41,065 nt of DNA from positions 1 to 41,065 of the forward strand of contig NZ_LRUN01000086.1 of NCBI RefSeq assembly GCF_001679645.1, read 5' to 3'. This stretch comes from Pseudomonas bananamidigenes. GTDB lineage: Bacteria > Pseudomonadota > Gammaproteobacteria > Pseudomonadales > Pseudomonadaceae. Under the pieces are notes generated by a model. The model was not told the DNA's origin. It searched no databases and was given only the letters and a program-made list of their open reading frames with translations. This document shows positions 6,749 through 13,525 of the stretch, in pieces. Within the stretch, counting starts at the first letter, position 1, and each line of letters starts with the position of its first letter. The position numbers and the translations under genes were made by a program.

Positions 6749-7936
6749 ATGCGCTATTCAGCCTTGACCCAACGAATCGCCGGGGAGGGAGCAGCGGCCT
6801 GGCGGATTCACGACCGAGCGCTGGAACTGCGCGCCGAAGGGGTCGATGTGTTGCTGCTGTCGGTGGGTGATCCGGATTTCGACACGCCGCTGCCGATCAT
6901 TCACGGCGCCATCGACAGCCTGCTGGCGGGCGATACCCATTATTCCGAAGTGCGCGGCCGGCTGGAGCTGCGCACGCGGATCGCCGAACGCCATCGGCGC
7001 AATAGCGGCCAGCCAGTGGACGCTGACCATGTGATCGTGCTGCCCGGCGCGCAATGCGCCGTGTATTCGGTGGCGCAATGTCTGCTCGATCCGGGCGATG
7101 AAGTGATCGTTGCCGAGCCGATGTACGTCACTTATGAAGGTGTTTTTGGTGCCTGTGGTGCGACGGTCGTACCGGTGCCCGTTCGCCCGGAGAACGGCTT
7201 TCGTGTCGATCCGGCGGATGTCGAAGCGCGAATCACACCCAAGACTCGGGCCATGCTGCTCAACAGCCCCAACAATCCGTCCGGCGCCAGTCTGTCATTG
7301 CTGATCTGGCAGGAGCTTGCGGCGCTTTGCATTCGACATGACCTGTGGCTGATCAGCGATGAGGTCTACAGCGAATTGTTGTATGAAGGCCGGCACGTCA
7401 GCCCGGCGAGCCTGCCGGGCATGGCCGAGCGTACGGCGACCATCAACAGCCTGTCGAAATCCCACGCGATGACCGGCTGGCGCATCGGCTGGATGATCGG
7501 ACCCAAACCCTTGGCCGGGCATTTGGTGAATCTGTCGCTGAGCATGCTGTTCGGTCTGCCGGACTTCGTGCAGAAAGCCGCGCAGGTTGCACTGGAGAAG
7601 GATTTGCCGGAAGTGACACAGATGCGCGAGGAATACCGGTTACGCCGGGATCTGGTGTGCGAGCGCTTGCGCGGCTGTCCGGGGTTGTACCCGATCAGGC
7701 CGGATGGCGGGATGTTCGTGATGGTCGACGTGCGCCAGACCGGGTTCGGTGCACAAGCGTTTGCCGAGCGCCTGCTGGAAGGCTATGGGGTTTCAGTGCT
7801 GGCGGGGGAGGCGTTCGGGCCGAGCGCGGCGGGGCATATCCGCATCGGACTGGTGGTGGATCGGGTGAAGCTGGCGGACGCGTGTTCGCGGATTGCCCTT
7901 TGTGCTGCGCAGCTTCTCCAGGTGCGCAGCGCTTGA
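6749..7936 (+). CDS. aruH: AruH-like arginine:pyruvate transaminase (PLP fold type I)
   Basis: A 395-residue aminotransferase. The start MRYSALTQRIAGEGAAAW and the stretches LLLSVGDPDFDTP, LAGAQCA-like LPGAQCAVYSV, EPMYVTYEGVFGACGA and LAGEAFGPSAAGHIRIGLV match P. aeruginosa AruH as I remember it. The PLP lysine is K237 in NSLSKSHAMTGWR. D204 in ISDEVYSE would contact the pyridine nitrogen, and NSPNNPSG (172-179) is the class I motif. AruH transfers the alpha-amino group of L-arginine to pyruvate, giving 2-ketoarginine and alanine. The start is supported by AGGAG about eight bases upstream. In P. aeruginosa aruH is followed by aruI (2-ketoarginine decarboxylase); here the next gene is the opposite-strand kguD. 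Function therefore depends on an aruI elsewhere, or this is a related transaminase. Confidence 0.85.
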   Translation: MRYSALTQRIAGEGAAAWRIHDRALELRAEGVDVLLLSVGDPDFDTPLPIIHGAIDSLLAGDTHYSEVRGRLELRTRIAERHRRNSGQPVDADHVIVLPGAQCAVYSVAQCLLDPGDEVIVAEPMYVTYEGVFGACGATVVPVPVRPENGFRVDPADVEARITPKTRAMLLNSPNNPSGASLSLLIWQELAALCIRHDLWLISDEVYSELLYEGRHVSPASLPGMAERTATINSLSKSHAMTGWRIGWMIGPKPLAGHLVNLSLSMLFGLPDFVQKAAQVALEKDLPEVTQMREEYRLRRDLVCERLRGCPGLYPIRPDGGMFVMVDVRQTGFGAQAFAERLLEGYGVSVLAGEAFGPSAAGHIRIGLVVDRVKLADACSRIALCAAQLLQVRSA

Positions 7937-7963
7937 AGGTTTTGTGTTGTCGTTGCTGGCCCT

Positions 7964-8024
7964 TTCGCGAGCAGGCTCGCTCCCACAGTGCTACGCGGTG
8001 TGTGGGAGCGAGCCTGCTCGCGAA
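7964..8024. repeat. REP pair (inverted)
   Basis: TTCGCGAGCAGGCTCGCTCC runs from 7964 and its inverse, GGAGCGAGCCTGCTCGCGAA, ends at 8024, with a short spacer between. It sits between the convergent aruH and kguD genes and may act as a transcription end. Confidence 0.9.
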
Positions 8025-8067
8025 GACGGCCTGACAGGCGTTGAATATTTCAGCCTTGCCAGGCTGA

Positions 8068-9027
8068 TTAATTCACCAGATTCTTCGGCTTCTCCCCACC
8101 CAGCGCCGCCAACAGATTCTCCACCGCACACCGTGCCATCGCTTCGCGCGTCTCATGGGTTGCCGAACCCATGTGCGGCGTCGCCACCACGTTGTTCAAC
8201 TGCAGCAATGGTGAGTCGTGATTGAGCGGCTCGCGCTCGAACACATCCAGCCCCGCCGCGCGAATCCGGTTATGGCGCAAGGTGTCGATCATCGCCGCCT
8301 CGTCCACCACCTTGCCTCGGGAAATATTGATGAAGATGCTCTCCGGGCGCATCAACGCGAACTGTTCGGCGCCAATCAAACCTTCGGTCTGCGCGGTCAA
8401 CGGCAACGTCAGACAGATGAAATCCGCCTGCTGCAACAAATCCTCCAGGCTTCTGTACTGCGCATCGAAACGTGCCTCGACCGCCGGTTTGCGTGATTGA
8501 CTGTGATAGATCACCGGCATCCCGAATCCGAAATGCCCGCGCTGGGCCAACGCTTCGCCGATCCGCCCCATGCCGATGATGCCCAGCGTCTTGCCATGCA
8601 CGTCGGTGCCGAAATGCGCCGGGCCGATGCTGCGGTGCCAGTGACCGCCGCGCACCATGTTCGCCAGTTCCACCACCCTTCGAGCGGTGGCCAGGATCAG
8701 CGCGAAACCGGTGTCGGCAGTGGTTTCGGTCAGTACGTCCGGGGTGTTGGTCAGCAGGATCCGGCGGCGGGTCAGGTAGTCGATGTCGTAGTTGTCCACG
8801 CCTACCGAAACGCTGGATATCGCTTCGAGCTTCGGTGCGAGATCGAGCAGCGTCGCATCCAGCTTCAAACTCGCGCCAAGCAATCCGTGGGCAGCCGGCA
8901 GGGCGTCACGCAGTTTCATCAGACCGTCGGCGTCGAGGCTTTCGATCAACGTCACATCGACCTGATCCTCAAGGCGCGCCATCAACGTCGGCGACAGTTT
9001 CTTGTACAGCACAACCTGCTTTTTCAT
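8068..9027 (-). CDS. kguD: 2-ketogluconate-6-phosphate reductase KguD (D-2-hydroxyacid dehydrogenase family)
   Basis: A 319-residue NAD(P)H-dependent dehydrogenase. It reduces 2-keto-6-phosphogluconate to 6-phosphogluconate, feeding the Entner-Doudoroff pathway. The nucleotide-binding motif is GIIGMGRIGEALAQR. The catalytic residues of the family appear as the arginine in NISRGKVVDE, the glutamate in FEREPL and the histidine in TPHMGSATHET. SSVSVGVDNYDIDYL is the substrate-side signature. The start at 9027 (MKKQVVLYKKLS) is preferred because AGAGAG lies nine bases upstream; the ATG at 9036 directly abuts that purine run. It is the last gene of kguEKTD, 21 bases after kguT. Alone it could be called a glyoxylate/hydroxypyruvate reductase; context decides. 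Confidence 0.88.
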   Translation of the reverse strand: MKKQVVLYKKLSPTLMARLEDQVDVTLIESLDADGLMKLRDALPAAHGLLGASLKLDATLLDLAPKLEAISSVSVGVDNYDIDYLTRRRILLTNTPDVLTETTADTGFALILATARRVVELANMVRGGHWHRSIGPAHFGTDVHGKTLGIIGMGRIGEALAQRGHFGFGMPVIYHSQSRKPAVEARFDAQYRSLEDLLQQADFICLTLPLTAQTEGLIGAEQFALMRPESIFINISRGKVVDEAAMIDTLRHNRIRAAGLDVFEREPLNHDSPLLQLNNVVATPHMGSATHETREAMARCAVENLLAALGGEKPKNLVN

Positions 9028-9048
9028 CGCAGTCATCTCTCTATCAAT

Positions 9049-10347
9049 TCAGGAATGCGCCGGCAGCGGACGTGGTGCGACGCGCTTGGCGTTCACCCGG
9101 TCGCTGGCGCCGGGCTTGAGAAAAATCGTCAGCACCACCGACAGCAGCAACGCGCCGCTCATCAACAGGTACGAAGCGCCGGGTGAGCCGGTGGAACTGT
9201 TCAGGTAACCGACCAGATAGGAACCGCCGAACGAGCCGAGGGCGCCCATGCTGTTGATCAGCGCCATGGCACCGCCGGCAACGTTGGCCGGCAGGATCTC
9301 CGGGACGATGGCAAAGAACGGCCCGTAAGGCGCGTACATGCAGGCGCCGGCAATCACCAGCAGCGTGTACGACCACCAGAAATGCTCCGCGCCCAAGGCG
9401 TACGAGCCGTAGAACGCCACCGAGGCGATCAGCAGCGGAGGCCAGACGAAGCGTTTGCGCTTTTGCAGTTTGTCCGAGCCCCACGACACCAGCAGCATGC
9501 CGATCACCGCCGCCAGATACGGCAACGCCGACAGCCACCCGGCCTCGATCATGTCCATTTGCGCGCCGGCCTTGAGGATCGACGGCAGCCACAGCACGAA
9601 GCCGTAGACGCCGATGCTCCAGCAGAAGAATTGCAGCGCCAGAATGATCACCTTCGGCGAGCGGAAGGCTTCGGCGTAGTTCTTCACCGCTTTGATCCCG
9701 ACCTGTTCGGCAGCGAGAGCGCTTTGCAGATCGTGCTTTTCCCGGTCGCTGAGCCACTTGGCCTGGGCCGGGCGATCATCCGCCAGCTTCCACCAGATAA
9801 ATGCCCAGAGCACCGCTGGCAGACCTTCGATGATGAACATCCAGCGCCAGCTGAAATGCTGCACCAGATAGCCCGAAACCACCGACATCCACAGCATGGT
9901 CACCGGGTTGCCGAGGATCAGGAAGGTGTTGGCCCGGGAGCGTTCGGCGCGGGTGAACCAGTGGCACAGGTACACCAGCATTGCCGGCATCACCGCCGCT
10001 TCGACCACGCCGAGCATGAATCGGATGACGATCAGCCAATAGGCGTTGGAGACCACGCCGGTCAGCGTGGCGAGCCCGCCCCAGAAAATCAGGCTGACGA
10101 AGATCAGTTTCTTCACGCTGTGCTTTTGCGCATAGATCGCGCCGGGCACCTGAAAGAAAAAGTAACCGAGAAAGAACAGCGCGCCGAGCAGCGAGGACAG
10201 GCCCGGAGTGATCATCAGGTCGGCGGCCATGCCCGAGGCTGCGGCGAAGCCGTAATTGGCCCGGTCCAGGTACGCCAGGCTGTAGGTGATGAACACGATC
10301 GGCATGATGTACCACCAGCGGCGGGTGGCGAGGGTTGCGGTTTTCAT
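9049..10347 (-). CDS. kguT: 2-ketogluconate transporter KguT (MFS, ACS family)
   Basis: A 432-residue inner-membrane transporter with twelve hydrophobic segments. The ACS-family start FITYSLAYLDRANYGFAAASG is present, followed by LGALFFLGYFFFQVPG. KguT imports 2-ketogluconate, which Pseudomonas makes in the periplasm from glucose through gluconate. CAGGAG lies eight bases before the ATG at 10347. It is the third gene of the operon, 58 bases after kguK, a gap next to the REP pair that ends kguK. It resembles the MFS protein at 896-2206, a family relation rather than a recent duplication. Substrate assignment rests on the four kgu neighbours and the PtxS operators. Confidence 0.9.
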   Translation of the reverse strand: MKTATLATRRWWYIMPIVFITYSLAYLDRANYGFAAASGMAADLMITPGLSSLLGALFFLGYFFFQVPGAIYAQKHSVKKLIFVSLIFWGGLATLTGVVSNAYWLIVIRFMLGVVEAAVMPAMLVYLCHWFTRAERSRANTFLILGNPVTMLWMSVVSGYLVQHFSWRWMFIIEGLPAVLWAFIWWKLADDRPAQAKWLSDREKHDLQSALAAEQVGIKAVKNYAEAFRSPKVIILALQFFCWSIGVYGFVLWLPSILKAGAQMDMIEAGWLSALPYLAAVIGMLLVSWGSDKLQKRKRFVWPPLLIASVAFYGSYALGAEHFWWSYTLLVIAGACMYAPYGPFFAIVPEILPANVAGGAMALINSMGALGSFGGSYLVGYLNSSTGSPGASYLLMSGALLLSVVLTIFLKPGASDRVNAKRVAPRPLPAHS

Positions 10348-10405
10348 GGTCTTGCTCCTGAGCTTGTTGTTTTTGTCGCAGCAGGTTCAAAAATTGTTGC
10401 GTCTG

Positions 10406-11428
10406 TTACGCCCCCTTCGCGAGCAAGCTCGCTCCCACAGTGTCCGTGGCGTACACAAGACTTGTGGGAGCGAGCTTGCTCGCGATGGCGGCCTCGAATT
10501 CAGCGGTGAGTTCGGATCGGCTCGGCAAACCCTCCATGTCGCCACGGCTCTGCACCGCCCGGCTGCCAATCCAGTTGGCTCGTCTGACGGCTTCGGGAAA
10601 ACTCAGGTGCTCCAGCAGGGCACTGATCATCCCCACCGCAAATCCGTCCCCGGCACCGACCGTGTCGACCACGGTTTCAACCGGCACCCCGGCAACAAAC
10701 CCCTGATCCAGATGCGTGCGGTAATACGCACCCTGCGGCCCGAGCTTGATGGCCACGGCTTCGGCACCCTGATCGAGATAGAACGCCGCGATGTCCGCCG
10801 GGTCTTCAAACCCGGTGAGCAGCCGACCTTCGCTCAACCCCGGCAACACCCAGTGGGCGAGGGCGGCGAGGTGGTTGATTTCGGTGATCATCTCCCGCTC
10901 GCTGGCCCACAGGCTCGGGCGCAGGTTCGGGTCGAACGACACGCTGTGCCCGGCGTTGCGCATGCGGGTCATCAGTTCACGGGACATTTCCCGGGCCGAC
11001 GCCGACAGCGCCGGCGGAATGCCAGTGGCGTGCAAATGTCGGGCATTCAATAGCGTCGGGGTAATCGACTGCGACGACAGGTGACTGGCCGCCGAGCCAC
11101 GACGAAAATACTCGACCGTCGGGTCGCTGCCGTCATCGTTGCGCGACTTGAGCTGGAAACCGGTCGGGTGTGCGTTGTCGACTTCGACATGGCTGCAATC
11201 GAGACCTTCGCGGGCCAGGGTCTCGACGACAAACCGTCCCAGCGAATCCGCACCGACCCGGCTCAGCCACGCAACGTTGAAACCCAGTCGAGACAAGCCG
11301 ATGGCCACGTTGCTGTCCGCCCCGGCAATGCGCCTGTGAAATTGATCGACGAAAGCCAGATCACCGCTCTGTTCGGCGACAAACATGGCCATGGTTTCGC
11401 CGAACGACAGAATATCGATCTCAGACAT
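10406..11428 (-). CDS. kguK: 2-ketogluconate kinase KguK (PfkB family) with REP-encoded C-terminus
   Basis: A 340-residue PfkB-type sugar kinase that phosphorylates 2-ketogluconate to 2-keto-6-phosphogluconate. The N-terminal LSFGETMAMFV, the substrate loop RIAGADSNVAIGLSRLG and the C-terminal catalytic motif DTVGAGDGFAVG (aspartate as base, GAGD anion hole) are all intact. The ATG overlaps the last eight bases of kguE (ATGTCTGA), so the two are translationally coupled. Odd point: from about residue 315 the sequence is translated REP DNA (IASKLAPTSL, then VGASLLAKGA). The native end probably lay near ELTAEFEAA. The kinase core is complete, so activity is probably kept with a new 26-residue tail. 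Confidence 0.9.
   Translation of the reverse strand: MSEIDILSFGETMAMFVAEQSGDLAFVDQFHRRIAGADSNVAIGLSRLGFNVAWLSRVGADSLGRFVVETLAREGLDCSHVEVDNAHPTGFQLKSRNDDGSDPTVEYFRRGSAASHLSSQSITPTLLNARHLHATGIPPALSASAREMSRELMTRMRNAGHSVSFDPNLRPSLWASEREMITEINHLAALAHWVLPGLSEGRLLTGFEDPADIAAFYLDQGAEAVAIKLGPQGAYYRTHLDQGFVAGVPVETVVDTVGAGDGFAVGMISALLEHLSFPEAVRRANWIGSRAVQSRGDMEGLPSRSELTAEFEAAIASKLAPTSLVYATDTVGASLLAKGA
10415..10486. repeat. REP pair inside the 3' end of kguK
   Basis: TTCGCGAGCAAGCTCGCTCC (from about 10416) and its inverse, GGAGCGAGCTTGCTCGCGA (ending about 10485), lie wholly inside the reading frame of kguK. The kguK stop is at 10406-10408, just beyond the repeat. This copy has AAGCTC/GAGCTT in the core, like the pair at 35444-35539, not the AGGCTC form seen at 3518, 7964 and 24380. 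Confidence 0.9.
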
Positions 11429-12203
11429 GAGCAGGCTCCAGGCGGGATTGGCCGAGACGGGCGAGGGCGGCCACGTGTTCGCGGGTCAGTTGCACCAGGT
11501 CATCGCCCTGCAACGGGTATTCGGCGGCACGCATGACACCTTGGGCCATGTGTCGCAGCAGTTGTTCCCACAGATGCAGGTCAGTGGCAGCCGGCGGCAC
11601 CGCTACCAGTCTGCCGTCGGCGCGACGGGCCACGGCTTTGCAATGCACGTAGCCAACGTGCCGGCCCAGCAAGCGTGCGGCGGTGGCGGCGGACTGGTCC
11701 TGCCACTGCCAGTTGCCGATGTCGAAGGTCATCTTGATCGGCAGATTGTGCTGTTCGACAGCGGCGAAGAAACGCTGGAAGGGTTCGACTCGACCGCCGT
11801 GCAGGGTCTGGTCGTTCTCAACCAGCAGATGTACCGGGCTTTGTTGAAGGATTGACGCAAGGCGCTGCAAATCGTCGTTGTCGGTGAAAAAACCAAGGGA
11901 AACCTTCAGCCACTTCGAGCCGAACGCTTCGGCGTTTTGCAGTGCGGTGACGAGTTTGGGATTCGGTCGCGACTGACCAGCCAGCCACAGTTCGGTGGGC
12001 GAGGAATAAATGCTTCGCAGGCCTGTTGCTCGCGTGGCAGCGGCGAGTTGTTCGGGGACTTCGTTGGTCAGCAGCTCTTCGCGCCATTCGATGCGATTGG
12101 CGCCCGCAGCGGCCAGCACTTCGATGAACGAGCCTTGTCCTCGACGGCGCACAAGGTCGGCGCCGTAGCTGGAGAGGCTGATGGAAACGGCGGGTTTATT
12201 CAT
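11421..12203 (-). CDS. kguE: KguE, TIM-barrel epimerase/isomerase-like protein of the 2-ketogluconate operon
   Basis: A 260-residue protein of the AP-endonuclease-2/xylose-isomerase-like TIM-barrel family. It starts MNKPAVSISLSSYGADLVRRRGQGSF. Metal-site-like segments are visible: RIEWREELL, LLVENDQTLHGG, MTFDIGNWQW and VGYVHCKA, consistent with the Glu/Asp/His ligands of this fold. Its exact reaction in 2-ketogluconate metabolism is not settled to my knowledge. It is the first gene of the operon, with GAGGTAAATAACA before the ATG and a perfect PtxS operator at 12217-12230, 13 bases before the start. Its last eight bases overlap kguK. Confidence 0.85.
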   Translation of the reverse strand: MNKPAVSISLSSYGADLVRRRGQGSFIEVLAAAGANRIEWREELLTNEVPEQLAAATRATGLRSIYSSPTELWLAGQSRPNPKLVTALQNAEAFGSKWLKVSLGFFTDNDDLQRLASILQQSPVHLLVENDQTLHGGRVEPFQRFFAAVEQHNLPIKMTFDIGNWQWQDQSAATAARLLGRHVGYVHCKAVARRADGRLVAVPPAATDLHLWEQLLRHMAQGVMRAAEYPLQGDDLVQLTREHVAALARLGQSRLEPAHV

Positions 12204-12216
12204 TGTTATTTACCTC

Positions 12217-12230
12217 TGAAACCGGTTTCA
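12217..12230. promoter_or_regulatory. PtxS operator of the kguEKTD operon
   Basis: TGAAACCGGTTTCA, a perfect 14-bp palindrome identical to the PtxS site described for P. aeruginosa and P. putida. It is 13 bases before the kguE start. Binding there would block transcription or its early elongation; 2-ketogluconate is the known inducer. Confidence 0.92.
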
Positions 12231-12267
12231 TTTTTGTTCAAAAAAATTTGGTTGGCCCCGCAGGGCC

Positions 12268-13293
12268 TTATTCCGCCTGTCTGCGCGTTGAGCCGCGCTC
12301 GATCAGCACCGGAGCAAAATCCAATGTTCGCGCCACTTCATCATCCCCCCGCAACCGCTTAAGCAAACACTCAAACGCCCGCTCCCCAATCTCCTCTGTA
12401 GGCTGGGCAAGGGCAGTAATCCCGCTGCCCACCAGCGGATACCAGTCCAGATCATCCAGGGCGATCAACCCGACATCCTCGAACAACTGGCAGCCGATCT
12501 CGCGCAGCGCCAGGGTGCAAGCCAGCGCCGCCACGCCGTTGGCGCAGAACAGGGCTTTCGGGCCTGAATCAGATGTGTTCAAAAAGGTTTGAAGGTCGTT
12601 CGCAAGACTCGAACCGGTTTCCAGCACCGCGCCACGCATGTCTTCGCGCTGGCTAATCTGTTTTTGAAAACTGCCGACCCGCTCGATCCGCGAACTGGTG
12701 CCGTCATAGGGTTCGGTCACCATTAGCACATCGCGATAGCTGCGCTGCTGAAGGTGTTCGAGCGCCATTTCGATGGCCTGCGGGTTGTTGAGTCCGACCA
12801 TGTCGCCGTCGAGCCCGTCGACCTTGCGATCCACCAGCACCAGCGGCATTTCCCGCTTCAACTCATCCAGTTCATCCCGGTGATGGCCGAGGGTGTTCAC
12901 GATCAGCCCTTCGATGTTGTAGGAGCGCAACAGCGCCAGATGCTGGCGTTCCTGCTCATCGTCGCGATCGGTGTTGCACACCACCAGGCTGTAGCCGTGC
13001 CGCCGGCAAGCGGTTTCTACCCCGTGCATTACGGCAATCGAATATGGGTTGCGGATATCGGCCACCAGCATGCCGATCAGACGCGTGCGGCCTCGTTTCA
13101 AACCACGGGCCATTTGATTGGGGCGGTAGCCGAGTTCGGCAATCGACTGCTCGATGCGCCGGGCGATGGCATCGGAGAGCAGGGCACGGTCGTCGCCGAT
13201 AAAGCGCGAGACGCTGGCCTTGGACACGCCTGCGTGTTCTGCAACGTCGAGCATGGTGACGCGGCTGCGCTGGGCGGCGGAGAAATCGTTCAC
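12268..13293 (-). CDS. ptxS: PtxS, LacI-family repressor of 2-ketogluconate genes
   Basis: A 341-residue LacI/GalR regulator. The N-terminal helix-turn-helix reads TMLDVAEHAGVSKASVSRFIG, with the hinge region YRPNQMARGLKRGRTRLIGML. The periplasmic-binding-protein-like effector domain fills residues 60-330 (VADIRNPYSIAVMHGVE, NIEGLIVNTLG, PLVLVDRKVDG, GLIALDDLDWYPLVGSGITALAQP). PtxS represses its own gene and kguEKTD and is released by 2-ketogluconate. Two identical operators support this: one 20 bases upstream of its ATG and one downstream in front of kguE. The gene order ptxS-kguE-kguK-kguT-kguD is the same as in P. aeruginosa. Confidence 0.93.
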   Translation of the reverse strand: MNDFSAAQRSRVTMLDVAEHAGVSKASVSRFIGDDRALLSDAIARRIEQSIAELGYRPNQMARGLKRGRTRLIGMLVADIRNPYSIAVMHGVETACRRHGYSLVVCNTDRDDEQERQHLALLRSYNIEGLIVNTLGHHRDELDELKREMPLVLVDRKVDGLDGDMVGLNNPQAIEMALEHLQQRSYRDVLMVTEPYDGTSSRIERVGSFQKQISQREDMRGAVLETGSSLANDLQTFLNTSDSGPKALFCANGVAALACTLALREIGCQLFEDVGLIALDDLDWYPLVGSGITALAQPTEEIGERAFECLLKRLRGDDEVARTLDFAPVLIERGSTRRQAE

Positions 13294-13313
13294 GGTCGGG
13301 TCTTCTTATTGTC

Positions 13314-13327
13314 TGAAACCGGTTTCA
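13314..13327. promoter_or_regulatory. PtxS operator of ptxS (autoregulation)
   Basis: A second exact copy of TGAAACCGGTTTCA, 20 bases upstream of the ptxS start codon. It is identical to the copy at 12217-12230. Confidence 0.92.
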
Positions 13328-13416
13328 GGAAACACCAGTTTCTTTGGTTGCGTCAAGTGAAGACGTGGTCGCTATTGGAGAAAGAGGGTCCCGAATCCGA
13401 CAGGCGGTATCGACAC

Positions 13417-13432
13417 CTGTCAGATCTGACAG
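13417..13432. promoter_or_regulatory. 16-bp perfect palindrome before the low-GC gene
   Basis: CTGTCAGATCTGACAG is a perfect palindrome; with one mismatch pair it extends to 22 bp (13414-13435). It lies about 94 bases upstream of the 937-residue gene and about 85 bases beyond the ptxS operator, where the base composition changes. It may be an operator for an unknown regulator or mark the edge of an inserted segment. It is not a PtxS site. Confidence 0.5.
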
Positions 13433-13525
13433 TTGGCGGATGAGTGGGGGAAGCGCCTAATTTGTTCAACGGTTAAGCCTTCAACTTTCCAGACAGAACT
13501 CCAATTTACATTGTGGATGGGAATC

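Noticed and set aside
9382..10509. 375-codon plus-strand frame opposite kguT and the end of kguK
   Set aside because: Its C-terminal part is translated REP sequence and the rest is antisense to a clear transporter.
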